Positions 1 through 11,400 of a stretch of 25,600 nucleotides of DNA are shown here, piece by piece. Within the stretch, counting starts at the first letter, position 1. Every line of letters starts with the position of its first letter. This DNA is from Lineolata rhizophorae. Its lineage: Eukaryota; Ascomycota; Dothideomycetes; Lineolatales; Lineolataceae. The notes below the pieces were generated by a model, which saw only the letters and a program-made list of their open reading frames with translations, was not told the origin of the DNA and made no database searches. The stretch spans positions 59,373 through 84,972 of the forward strand of contig MU001699.1 in NCBI GenBank assembly GCA_010093515.1, given 5' to 3'. Both the position numbers and the translations under genes were made by a program.

Positions 1-52
1 TGGCGAAACCAACGCAGCCAGGGGGTCAACGCAGCCAGGGGGTGGACCACGT
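1..52. mobile_element. Putative terminal inverted repeat of a pogo/Tc1-mariner-type transposon, body off the left edge
   Basis: Two perfect tandem copies of a 17-nt unit lie at 10-26 and 27-43. They are preceded by TGGCGAAAC (1-9) and followed by GGACCACGT (44-52), then a TA dinucleotide at 53-54. Read on the minus strand this gives TA, ACGTGGTCC, two 17-nt units, then GTTTCGCCA. That is the same layout as the transposon end at 25110-25160, which sits upstream of a recognisable transposase. TA target sites and repeated subterminal transposase-binding motifs are known for Fot1/pogo-type elements. The call is by analogy with the right-hand element, because no coding part of this one is visible. 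It could instead be an unrelated short tandem repeat. Confidence 0.5.
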
Positions 53-1741
53 TATCAATGATTACTTATTCTCAATCTAGCCCTTGAACCACAAGTGCAG
101 ATAAAGTTTTCTGTCATCAAATAAATCAAAAGTCAAGTATCGCACTCTGTGCAATATGCTGAGCTCGTCCAGAGGTGAGGCCTCCCAACACGGATTCTAA
201 ACAATGCTGGGAGATGGGCGAAAGTTCGAACAACACTAGCCATAGTCGGCATCGCTGAGGATGGAGAGACTCCTACGATCGTTTAATTGAAGGAAGATCT
301 GTCTGACGTGTGACCTTACGAGTGCGCTAGGCTTATCGTTCGAGATCGAGATTCCGGTGTCCACTTGCAAAACTGCCAGAAATGGCTACTCACGTACAAA
401 GAGCGTCAACATGGCGGTGACGCAATTTCAGGACCCTAACACCTCCGCTTCAAATCCGGAGTACGAGCCCACTCGCAGAGAAGACGGGCACCTCGACTCA
501 AAAAGCTGCCAAAGAAGCAAAGACATGACCCAAACTAACTCTGGAATGAGACGATCTGGCACGAGAAACCAACACGGCAATACCCGAAAACGGGGGCGGC
601 TAGTCCTCGTGTGATTCATGCGTATGAAGATTGGACTAATCGAGGAAACCAAGAATTGCACCTGAGCATCGTAGAAGTTGAGCAACCACGAGAAGACCCA
701 GTGGTTGCCAATCACAATCGTAAGCAAGGGCGTGAGCCCATGCCTTGCGCAATCACATCAGCGGCATGTTGCAGCATTTGGGGCATGGTACGCAGAAGTG
801 CGGTGCAAGGAATCGCCTGGTCAAGGGGACACAGCAGAGAGCACAGCTCGAAACTATTGCAGCTCGGCAATTGTCTGATTGCTCTCGGTCGAACGCGCAC
901 AATTCGATCTATTTCCGTGAGACTCATTCAGGAGGTTAGAGGAGGCGGGAAAAGGAGCAGAGCGGAGAGGCGAGGGGATGAGTTAGGCCCCCTTAATCGA
1001 AGGCAAAGAGAGGTTGGTGGGATTCACTTCCCAGTTTGAGGCAGGAGACAGCCATCAAGCAAGCAAGCGCGCAAGAGGGATGAAAGGAGACCAAGAGAAT
1101 GGGAGGAGAAAGGGGGGTTGTACCACGAAAGGGGATTGAAGGTGAGAATTGGAAAGAGAACAAGTCGACTTGGGCAAAGATGATGTGCTTATAGATATCC
1201 CTCAAAGTGGCTGGGGCCGCACGTGAGGCGCCATGCCGAAAGTGGAAGTGCCGCTAAATGGGCGACGGAATTCCCTGCATATTGAATTTGCGATGATCGA
1301 AAGCGGAAATAGCAATTTGGACGCCCGCGACAAGGTTGGTAAAGCATGCGTTCTTCAAATTCACAAAACTAGAGGAACAGGGAATCTATATATTACAAGA
1401 CAGAAAGAAATCGGCACCTAGTATATAAACTGACTCGGGGATATAGAAGCTAAATCACCAGAGATAAGATCGCACCCTTTTCGACCCAGGTTGGAATCGA
1501 GCGTACATGCAAACGAAAATAACCCAAAACTCAAGAAGCATACACCGCAAACCGTGAACGAAACGCATCCAAATCCTCCAAACTCAACTGTTCTCTCCCA
1601 GATGCATTTGTGAGATCATACCCTTCGCTGAAATGCAGATGAGGCGGATGTTTTCGGCGTTTCCAAAACAAGTCATTAGACGTCACAACTAGATGGATCA
1701 AGATCTCGCACGTCCCCCAATTTCCCCGTGGAACATAGCCT
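53..1741. other. Gene-poor intergenic region
   Basis: No convincing gene is visible. Open frames here are short, mostly begin at non-ATG codons and give low-complexity or basic translations. A purine-rich tract on the plus strand (about 930-1170) is a CT-rich tract on the minus strand, as is common in fungal promoters, but no gene start can be tied to it. An open frame on the minus strand at 1764-1531 overlaps the end of the membrane-protein gene. I could not join it to that gene with an acceptable intron. Confidence 0.5.
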
Positions 1742-2981
1742 TTAAGCAGACTCGACGGCGCCATCTTTCAGGTACTCCTGCAACGTCTTGTGCGGGTCCC
1801 AATCCGAATTCTCGTACACGGGCGTCTTTCCGTCAAGCGTGGTGGGCGCGTCCCGAGCGCGTTGCTCGGCCTCGGACAGCCACCCTCTCCAGCTCGGCGT
1901 ATCCGGCGCAGCTTGGCTCTGGCGGACCCAGTTTACGGTCTTAGTAGCCAGGATAGCCAGCCAAAGCGCCTCAGTGAAATTACGAGCTTTCCTGGCGCTC
2001 TTCTTCGTGTCATTCGAGCCGGCGAATGCGTGCGGTTTTATCAGGAAGCAGTCGGTGTCCCAGAGCTTCCTGACCGGCAAGGCCGCGACGATCCAGTAGG
2101 CGGCATTTAGGAGCATGTAGGCCGCCGCGAAGGCGATTTGCATCTTAAGCTGGGCGTTGGCGAGGCAGACAACGCCGACCATCAGTAGCATAGTGCCGAT
2201 GAGCGAGATGAGGCGGTATATGGCCGGATCCTCGACTAAATAGTCGATGTTCTCTGGCGCGAAGAACAGACTCCGCGCCACGTCCTCCTTACACTTCACT
2301 ATGACGAAGTTGCCCTTGGGATACCGGATAACCAAGTCTCCCTTGGGGAGATCGGTCCCCTTGCTCGCCTGCGGTAGGCGAAGCTTCCACTTATTGCCGA
2401 GGCCGACGATGGTGGAGAGGAAGGAGAGAGTGACAGTTGCCACCAGAGCCATGCCATCGTTGAGGACCGCCGAGAGAACCAGCAGCGCGATTGCCATGGC
2501 GCAACCTGTGACTGCAAGCAAGGCTAGCACCGACTTCCGCTTCGCTTTGACCTCCCTTTCACGATCGACCCATTCAATCTCGACGCAGCGGACTGAGAAA
2601 TTAGGCATAGCATCGCCATCGCTATAGAAGTCGATTTTTTTTATTTTTTTTTAAAGTCAGCCCAGAGTCCGAATCTGTCGAAAGGCGTCCAGCTCACCCT
2701 TGGCTACGGAGTACTCACATCAAGACATCCCCAATATGAGTGATGTAGTCCCGGTGGTTACCAGCGTACACGCTCGTGGCCCAGCCGAGGGTCGACTCGA
2801 GTCTCTCGGGGCGAGACGGGCGAAGTAGCGCCTGCGGGGCTGGGAGGAGTCGCGGTAGGAAGATTAGCCATGACAACGTCGCGACCTGGGCATTGGACAG
2901 GACGGAACCCTCTCCCAGGATGGCGAGGAAACCGACGATGTCCAATTGAAGGTCGGTCCAGTCAGGCAGAAACTCGAGCAT
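1742..2981 (-). CDS. Uncharacterised multi-pass membrane protein (2 exons, 380 aa)
   Basis: CDS is complement(join(1742..2621, 2719..2981)). The intron at 2718-2622 (97 bp) has a GTGAGT donor, a CTGAC branch site near 2657 and a CTATAG acceptor. The join is phase 2 and gives Ile-Asp-Gly-Asp-Ala ahead of a Met (ATG at 2608) that would otherwise look like a start. The ATG at 2981 is the first Met after an in-frame stop at 3024-3026. Exon 1 has hydrophobic stretches near residues 13-48. Exon 2 has about four predicted membrane spans: two adjacent ones near its start, and two in the middle around the segments beginning YRLISLIG and QIAFAAAY. The C-terminal third is soluble and charged. It contains Trp-rich segments (NWVRQSQAAPDTPSWRGWL) of a kind I associate with a widespread ascomycete hypothetical family. 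No enzymatic motif is seen. An additional upstream exon cannot be excluded. Confidence 0.75.
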
Positions 2982-3152
2982 GCTGGCGGGGGTGGACGGG
3001 CCAGCGTATGACGATGGCAGTGATTAAGGCGGACCGCCGCCAGTCTCTGATCTGACGGCCTTGGCGACGCAGAGGACTAGGGCACAGCTATGTCTGTACG
3101 GGGGCGCACAGGAGCAGCTCGTTATACAACTAGCGGACAACGACAACAGAGC

Positions 3153-3176
3153 GAACGGCGAAACGAACGGCGAAAC
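3153..3176. repeat. 12-bp tandem duplication
   Basis: GAACGGCGAAAC occurs twice head to tail (3153-3164 and 3165-3176) in noncoding GC-rich DNA. Probably a replication-slippage duplication; no function is inferred. Confidence 0.7.
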
Positions 3177-4939
3177 AGACAACAAAATGAACGGGGGAGC
3201 GCGCCAAAAGCATATATATGTACGAAGAAAGATTGTAGAAGATCAAAACTGGAGGGAGAACGCCTCAGGAGATCTGCGCCATTATCGACTGACGGGCACG
3301 CGCAGACTCGAGCAACAGGACGAGATGCTCGGAGCCGAATCGAAGGCAGTAAAGTGCTCCTGCAGAGCGGGCACAGCGCCGGGCAGCCGCTCAGCCTCCC
3401 TCCCTTGGACTGTAAGACGGGCCAACAAGCCCGCGCCGCCTGGCGAGGCATCAAGCATGCAGCAGACACGGCGGATCTCGACCACATGCAGGGCCTCGGG
3501 AAGGCCGCAGGGGTCGGCGCAGGCATCTGGCTGCTCGCGACGGCGAGCAGGCGCCCGCATCGGGATTAGCCGGATGGCTTCAACGGGGCAGTGCAACAGC
3601 CTGGCGCTTCAGAAACGCCGGCGGGCACAAGTCCGGGCGGCAGAACGCTAAGATAGGCAGAACACGAAGCCGCATGCGTGGGTTCTGCCACCTGTCACCC
3701 GAGAATCCTGAATCCCCCTTTTCCCGCCAGTCGTGAGCGCGTCCGCGCTGGGCGGAGAGCCCCCAGAAAGCGACGCAGCGGGCCCTGCCAAGCGGCCCAG
3801 CAACCCACCGCGCGCCAGGCTGAACGTCGCGTGCGACCGCGAATGCGACAGGCCACTCCTCCTCCCTCCGTCGCCATCGTCACCAAAGCCCGCCGCTCAA
3901 CGCCAACCGTTTCGTTGTCGCATCCCTCTCCACGCCCCGCTGCGTCGCCGCTCGCGCCCGAGCCGCCGTCCAGCTAAGCAGAAGCACGTGCACCCGCGTT
4001 AGCGTTGCGCGGTGAGTTGCTCCGTCTGTATCCATCCGCGCCTGCACAGCCCCTTCAGTCTCCCCCCCTCCCCCCACAAGCAACATCGTGCGCGCATCCC
4101 CATCGCAGCCTGATCGCGGCCCGCAAGGAGTCAAGATTGTCGGTTTCAGTGTCGTGAGGGTCTTGCGACCGCTCCCACAACCTTTTTCACCCTCTCCCTC
4201 TTTTCCTTCCCGACATACCGTCCTTGCGACGGGGACGTTCTCCGCCAAGGGTCACCACCAGCGCGAAGCGGGTTCCCTCTGCAGCCGCAGTCGCTTTGGA
4301 CTTGCAAGGCTGAAAACCCGCGGCCCTACACTAGGCCACTGGCTGACTATTACGAAATTCTAGCTCGTTAGCCAATTACGAGGTTGAAGGCTCGGATAGG
4401 TCCCATTGCGACTTAAAACCTTTCCGAGGTTCCTTCATTTCATTGATCGGGTACGCTTGTATAGCTTCCGCGAGGCTGGCTGTGTCGCGGTCACTCGTCC
4501 AGTACCCATTCTTCCTAGCCCTGGCTTAGCGGTTGGCGCAGTCACCGACAAGCAGTAGACTAAATTTCACGAGGAGTCTTTCAAGGCTGCCGAGTACCAT
4601 AAGAGTGGTCACTTCTGCTTGCTGCATTCCGTTCCAGCATCACTTGTATCCGTTTGCGCGCGCGGCTTGTCGACTTCTTTGTTTGACTCGCGAATGCGGC
4701 GATTGAAATTCACTCCTTAATGCAAGCATGCCCACTGAAAGTGACGCAAATCTCACAAAGCGGCCGCACAGGACTTGGTCACTTAATCCCATTCACTGGC
4801 TTTCAAAGTATGATATTTCAGTTTTCCTTAACCGCTATATCACGTGCTTTGCGCCCCTTGCTAGTGCTCTTTGTCGATCTATGGCTTTGAGTTAGCGTTC
4901 TTTATTTACAGCTAGCGTCCTACGTGCACAACTTTCTCA

Positions 4940-4947
4940 TATAAAAA
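4940..4947 (+). promoter_or_regulatory. Candidate TATA box of the adenosine deaminase-like gene
   Basis: TATAAAAA lies about 125 bp upstream of the chosen ATG at 5073, a plausible spacing for a short 5' untranslated region in an ascomycete. It is supported only by the motif and its position. Confidence 0.35.
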
Positions 4948-5072
4948 TACTGACTGCTGTGCGCTGTAGATCTAGCTGTGAGACCAGTCGATCCAAAGCT
5001 GGGAGGGATTCTCCAGTTCCGCAACCTAACCGACTCACAGACAAAAAGCGAAAACACGCTGTTTCGGTAAAC

Positions 5073-7028
5073 ATGCCCCCGGCCGACGAGAAGACCAAGG
5101 ACTACCAGGCGGTCTTTAATTCCCAGCTTCAGCAGAAGAAGGAGTCGAATCCATACCCGACGTACCGTGAGAAGCTCTTGCAAACCGAAGAATCCCAGGA
5201 ATGGTGTCGCAAAGCCAGAGAAACTGCTTCGGAAGCGGAGAGGAGGGCCAACGGCATTGTCTTGAAAATTCGCGAACATGAACGAGAAAACCACTTTGGA
5301 AACAAGGCTTCCGAAGCCATTCCGGAACCTGACAAGCTCGATATGGGCGGCCAATTTCTTACAAACAAGGAGCGCATCGAATCGAGCAAGCTGTTCAAGA
5401 TTTCCATGATGCTGCCCAAAGGCTGTCACCAACACCTGCATTTCAACGCCGAGCTGCAGCCGGAGATGCTTATCGAGAAGGCGCGGGAAAAGGACAACAT
5501 GTTCATTCGAAGTACTCGGCCGTTGCTCTCGCCCAAGGATTATGATGAGGCCGAGATGGTCTTCAACATTTTACCTGTCGATACTCCCGAGGCCGATCTT
5601 TTCTCTCCTAGCTACAATCCTGAATTCAAGGCTGCCGGTAGTCAGCCTTGGATGAGGTGGAACATGTTCCGCAAGATTTTCGCGAAGAAGAGAGCTGAGC
5701 TATCCGATCCGGACCAAAAAGACGCGGAGAAATGGATCCAACACAAGATGATCATTTCCGAACCAGAGGTTTATGGCATCGGCCAAACAGTAAATGGGTA
5801 TGTTCGCTTTATCCGCTCAGTTTTTAGCTCGACTAATTTCCCGCGTAGTATTTGGGCACGGTTCAACCAGTCGACTAGGTGTTTTAAGGGACTATTGAAT
5901 TACGAATCCGTATATCGGTGGTATATTCGGGCCGCTATTGAAGACATGATTGATGAAAAGGTCATGTATGCCGAACTTAGGCCGATGCTTATGGATAAGT
6001 TCATTCCGACCGACGACGGCATAGGTAAATGCGACCATTTTGCTCAGATGGACATTCTCCTCGAAGAAGTCCAAAAGAAACAGGCCGAGCTTAAGAAGCA
6101 CGATGAACTACATGGAACCCGCGAGTTCGATAAGTTTCCCTTTGGCCTTAAGATCATTTACTGCACCCCGCGGTCAATACCGAAGGCGAGAATGGAAGCG
6201 GAGTTACAAGATTGTCTCAAGCTGAAACTAAAGTATCCGAATCTAATATGCGGTAAGTTGATAATTCTGCTAAGATGATAACGATACAAGTCTCTGATTG
6301 AGCCAGGTTTTGATCTTGTTGGTGCCGAGGACCGGCCAAATCATATTGGATTCTACATGGACGAACTAAGCGCATTCGTCGAGACGTGTAAAGCGATGGA
6401 GATTGAAATCCCCTTCATGTTCCACGCCGGCGAAACTCTCCTAGACACCGGTGGTTCCCGATATGCTCGCAATTCGAACCTCTACGACTCGGTGCTGCTC
6501 AACGCGAAGCGGATTGGCCACGGATACTCGCTTATGAAGCATCCCCTTCTGATCGAAAAGTTCAAGGAGAAGGATATCTGCATCGAGCTGTGTCCAATCT
6601 CCAACGAGCTCCTACACCTGTGCCGCAACGTCAAAGAGCACGTGTTTCCGCAACTTTTGGCGGCAGGCATCCCGTGTACCATAAATAGCGACAACCCCTC
6701 GCTATTCAGGTGAGCGCTCGTTATGTCCAGCCCATTCGGGCTGCGTCGAGGACAAGGTATTCTGATAGGTCTTATGTCGCTAACCTCTAGGGGCGTTACT
6801 CGCGACAGCTCCTCGCTCTCGCACGAATACTACCAGGTCATGGTCGGGTCGCCGACGATGAGCGTGCACGGCTGGCGGCAACTTATCGAGTGGAGCATCC
6901 AGTACAGCTGCCTGAGCGACGCCCAAAAGGTGGACGGCGAGAAGATCTTCGCGCGCGACTGGAAGGGCTTTTGCCAGTGGGTCGTCGACGAGTATGGGGC
7001 GTACGCGGACGGACTAGACATTGAATAG
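5073..7028 (+). CDS. CECR1/ADGF-type adenosine deaminase (4 exons, 589 aa)
   Basis: CDS is join(5073..5797, 5849..6252, 6307..6709, 6791..7028). Introns are 51 bp (GTATGT donor, GTAG acceptor, CTAAT branch), 54 bp (GTAAGT donor, CAG) and 81 bp (GTGAGC donor, CTAG). The product belongs to the metal-dependent adenosine/AMP deaminase superfamily, whose members hydrolyse adenosine to inosine and ammonia. Motifs in order: LPKG followed by an HxH zinc pair (His121, His123), HAGE (416-419, with zinc-ligand His and general-acid Glu), RIGHG (445-449), CPISN, and SDNP with the zinc-ligand Asp505. The residue after it is Asn506, where classical ADA has a second Asp. The N-terminus (MPPADEK) is hydrophilic with no signal peptide, so a cytosolic location is inferred, unlike secreted animal ADA2. 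The open frame extends upstream of 5073 without an ATG. Substrate preference cannot be fixed from sequence. Confidence 0.88.
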
Positions 7029-8426
7029 CAGCGATGAAGCAATAGCTATTTTCCTTTGTTTTCCTTTGCGTTTTTTTTTTCTTCTTGGTGCTTACTTTGG
7101 ATTTAAGACCCTGATATCTGGTTGCTGGGGTCTTTTGCTTTTCCCCTTGCTTTGCTTGCCTAGGAGTTGTATGCTACTACGAGAGCTCTCCACCACGCCG
7201 ATTGACAAGCACGTGAAGAGCACTATGGACAAGTGGCCTTTTGATTTGCTTATTGTGTCTGAAGTGTGGTTCTGTCCGAGATATGTGTGGCTGATATTAC
7301 CCGCTGGTATCTTGTGTACTACACCCTGCTGAAGCTCAGCCAATACCATATTGTTCTACATAGGACACCATCGAGAACCCCACGGAAGGCTGAATATTGC
7401 AGCATGTCTTCATGCACTTTGTGTTTCTTCTGCGCTAACAGTGTGGTAAGTATTTAGATAGATCATCCAGATAGTACGGATTTCACGCTATCTAGGGCTA
7501 ATGGACAGGCTCTATAGAGTGTAACTAGATCGAAAAATTAAAACGTTTTCGCCGATAGGGTAAAACGCAGGGTACTATGGTTCCGTAGACAAAAAAATAA
7601 GGCTTTAGGTTATAGATCGCAACGATTGAACCTTGCTCGGACTACGTATACCGTAATGAGATAGAAATCGATATGAAAGTTCTTATCACTATGAGTGGTT
7701 ATCTGCATAGCTTATTTAGGGGAAACTTACTAGAACTTCTAGATGTTATTGCACAATTATAAGTAAAACCCCACTAAAGAATGCTCTTTCATTAGCAGAG
7801 CGACTCGCTGTATTTATCTACAGCTATTTCTAACTCTTCAACGTCAAGTGTTCTCCTTAAGTCAGGCCACTCTGCAGGCCATTGAGTACCTATGGAACTA
7901 GCACTTTTATAAAATAAGCAAGTTTTACTTAGATATAGCATAATGGATAGTGCGACATTGATACCTGAATATAGGTTTCTGAGCCCTCGGATATAGGCTC
8001 ACGATAAGGTGACGTTGAAATTTATTAGCGCTAGAAGCCCTTGGAGCCTGGCTTAGATTAGCAAAATTAGTAGGACATTATCCAATCGGATTAGACCCCA
8101 AGTACTTCGAACACAGCGAGCTACATTTTTGAAAAGGGTAGGATACATATTATTCCGCGCAATAGCATGCATCCACCAGACAAGTTTGGCTGTGTAGGCT
8201 AAATAGCAACACCATGTTCTAGCCAAACTGTGGCAGGCCCAGACATCCGCAAAGTAGCACAATCATTTGGACTCAGCTTTACACACATTATTCAACTTCA
8301 AAGTCTAGCCCTACCGGGGGTTACAAGATGCAAACACTTTTATAGAACCGTCTACAAGGATATCTACCATGCTAATGCACGAATTACGGCAATATTTCCA
8401 TGCACACCTCCATACTGATGCCGTGA
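7029..8426. other. Convergent intergenic region, partly AT-rich, possible degraded repeat
   Basis: The first 400 bp should hold the 3' untranslated region of the deaminase gene, including a T-rich tract at 7071-7081. From about 7450 to 8420 the DNA is clearly more AT-rich and TA-rich than the neighbouring genes, and all frames are broken by frequent stops. This resembles an old mobile element degraded by mutation, possibly by repeat-induced point mutation. I recognise no transposase or long terminal repeat in it. The other end is the 3' flank of RRP5, which runs towards it. Confidence 0.4.
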
Positions 8427-11400
8427 TTACTCCACATTTTCGTTCTCCCTCTGTTCCACTAAAGCTCTCACCCTAGCCGCGCCCTTACTATTCTTCCCGC
8501 CAACTTTCTCCTCCCACTTCAACCACCGCTTAAACGTGTACGCCGCCCGCTTCTTCTTCATTTTGCCGCTAGTCATCCGCTCGAACAACCTCCTGACGTT
8601 GTCTTGATCGCCGCCCCTCGCAATTTCCAGGTCCACAAACATGTCCCACAGGTCGCCGCGCTTTGGCCACGCGTCGAGCAGGCCTTCGAAAATGGTCCGG
8701 CCACGTTCCGGGTCGCCATTTGGCGACTGGAATTCGAGGGCACCAAATTTAGAGGTCAGAAGGCGGTGCTTGTCCTTCGGAACAGACTGCGCAGCACGTT
8801 GCAAGAGAGCGCGAGCGCGGGCGGGCTCATTTAGGGTAGAAAGTAGGAAAGTGGCATAGTTGAGCCAGAAGGAAGGACTAACGGAGAGCTCCTTCCGCTT
8901 GGTCATGGTCTGGAAGAGCGCATCGGCTTTCTGCAAGATGTTAGCTAGGGTGTTCTTCCCTTCCGAATGATGCAGGACAAACGTACGTCGTGTTTTCCAG
9001 AGTCGATGTAGATACTTGCCAGCCTCTGATGGATCTCTTCCGCATTGCTGTACTGGCATGCGCGTTTGAAGGCATCCTCGACAGTGTCGTCGTTGCCATA
9101 GGCATTCTCCAAGTTCAGCAGCGCAATCCAGATGTTCATCTTTTCGTCCTCCTCCGACATGTTGATAATCTTCAAGGCTCGCTCCGCAATATTGCGAGCC
9201 TTTCCAATTTCGTTGAGTTGGAGCTGGAACGCCATATACTGTATCCATAGGCTAGAAGAGTTTGGCTCGCCCAATAGAAGTCGTTCATAATCTGCAACAG
9301 ACTGGGGCCCATACTTGTCGAGGTCGCCGGTTCTATCGACTTGGATTTCCGGCTTCCGCTTCTTTCTCTTCTTATGTTTGTCGTTGGCTACCGAGGGCTC
9401 CTCATCGTCAGATTGCGCGTCGCCATCTTCTTGGCCCAGAGTCTCTCCCGTCCAATCAAACCCTGAAGTGTGTAAACCACCACCAGGCTTTGGCACAGCT
9501 TCATCCACCTTCATCATGTCGAGGTTTTGCTGCGCGGCATCAAACTCATCCTCGCTAGATATACTCTTGATGTCACCCAGATCAACGCCCTCCAAACCCT
9601 CCATTTCTAGGTTATCATCACCATCTGCTTCTGCTAGCTCGACGCCCCCACCAACAGACATTTCATCATCATCATCCATAGCTTCGTCGCTCTCGTCCGA
9701 GTCATCATCGAAATAGGACGCCTTGAGACCAAAGCCAACTTTCCCTTGCTCTGGGTCTACCTTGACAACCTTAGCCTTCACAATATCGCCCTCCTTGTAG
9801 AGTTTTCGGACGTCCTCGACCCACACATCGGCAAGCTGGGAACGGTGGCAGAGCCCACTAACATTATCTGAGTTGTCCACGAGGATGTAGACGCCAAACT
9901 CCTCGACTTTGCGAATTTTGCCGGTTACGACCTGACCCTTCTTCAAATCGGTCAGTTGAATTGGTGGAACGTAGTCCTTCTCAAGCATCGAGGGCTTCAG
10001 AGTAAGCATCACTTTCTCGGCCTCGGTGTCGGCTACAATGACCTTTCCGGTAAGAAGCTGGTCGTTTTCGAACTGGTTCCGCCACTCTTTGATATACGTA
10101 TCAAAGAGATCTGAGATGCGGACGAAACCAGTGATCTTAGGCCCCAAGCTGATGAAAAGGCCCTTCTCCCACACGTTTTTGACAAACCCACGAACGATGT
10201 CGTTTGGTTTCAATTGCGAGATGCTGCTAATTGAACGATCTTTGACCGGCAGCGAAGAACTAAGAACCTTGGATGGACGGCAGGAAAGAATGACTTTTTT
10301 GTTGGGCGCATCCACATCGAGAACGCAAACCTGAATGATTTCGTTCTTCCTATATTTTGCAGGTTTCGCTTCGTCGAATTCATCCGCGAGCTCCGTCAAC
10401 GGGATAGATCCATATACAGTGTTGCTCAATTGCACCGTAATAACTCGATCGGCTGTCTTGGTAATTTGACCTGGAATAATCATGCCGGTCTTTAAGGTCT
10501 CCCAAGTCAGAGATTCTGATGAATTAGCTGACTCGGAAATGAGATCGAGTTTGTTGTTTTCGGCATTGATAGATTTGACGCGGACTTTGAGCGCTGAACC
10601 AACAGGGAAGCTCTTTTGCAAGTTTGAGAGCTTTGACATGTCGTGGGAGAGATCCATGAAATCCACTCTACCGCGCACATTAGGCGACAAGTTAACCCAG
10701 ACACAATGATCCCCATGGTTGTTGATAAATGCCATGTACGACACGCCAGTATTTACTTTTTCCAGAGTGAGCATGTCATCCTCACTCTCGGGAAAGTTCT
10801 TGCTCTTTGTAGATAGCTCCCAAACTGGATTACCGCCACGCCTATGGGAAAGAGGTAGGAACCGGAATGTTCGCGAGTCATGAATGCCGATAATCCGCAC
10901 GGATATAACCTGGCGCAATTGGAATTGCTTCAATGGCTTCTTGGTGTTCTTGATGTCGTCCCAGTCATTAAATGCCTCGGATGCATCAATCCGGCCCTTT
11001 GCATTGTCAGCTAGCTGCACGTTGAGCTGAGTATTTTTGATGTTTATAATCCGGGCTTTAGTGCTCTTCCCAAAGACAAAGTCATCGATAGACTTGACAT
11101 CAGCGTCGACAGGGTTGATAAGTTGACCAGGTTGGGTCCTCGGCTTCTCTTCAGACTTTTGTTCAAGCAGTGTGAGCTGTAGTCTGTTTTCCTCCGGGTT
11201 TACACTTAGCACCTTAGATGAAAGTGACTGGAAGAGCCGGAACCCATAGTGGGGAATCTGCTGAGATTCCATTGGCATCTGAGACTTTCTCAACAAGCCG
11301 ACGACCCCGCTGCCAAATCGAACAAAAACGCCATCAAGCGTGATGTTTTGAATAAATCCGGTGACAGCCTTGCCAACCTGAACATCATATAGCGAAGTAA

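Larger units (their letters stand above)
2982..5072. other. Intergenic region and promoter/5' leader of the adenosine deaminase-like gene
   Basis: No supported gene. The segment from about 3060 to 4280 is GC-rich and fills several frames with basic, Ala/Arg/Pro-rich open frames typical of chance GC-rich ORFs. A CT-rich stretch at about 4030-4220 resembles fungal promoter tracts. A short 12-bp direct repeat (GAACGGCGAAAC) occurs in tandem at 3153-3176. Confidence 0.5.

Noticed and set aside
1531-1764. Minus-strand open frame (77 codons) just after the membrane-protein gene, as a possible third exon or separate small gene
   Set aside because: It overlaps the stop of the 380-residue frame. No acceptable donor precedes that stop to join the two, and no family is recognised.
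3061-3651. Plus-strand open frames in GC-rich DNA
   Set aside because: Overlapping open frames occur on both strands with Arg/Ala/Gln-rich translations, the 3061 frame has no convincing ATG context and no domain is visible. Typical of chance frames in GC-rich noncoding DNA.
4520-4570. tRNA-like string (TTAGCGGTTGGCGCAGTC)
   Set aside because: No matching B box, anticodon arm or acceptor pairing could be found on either strand.
4959-5072. Upstream extension of the deaminase frame
   Set aside because: It begins at GTG, not ATG; the first in-frame ATG is 5073 and the upstream part has a Cys/Ser/Arg composition unlike the protein.
7590-7610. Similarity of an A-rich segment here to one near 14940 (ACAAAAAAATA followed by GGCTTT)
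   Set aside because: The match is about 18 nt, dominated by a poly-A run, and does not extend; chance is a sufficient explanation.
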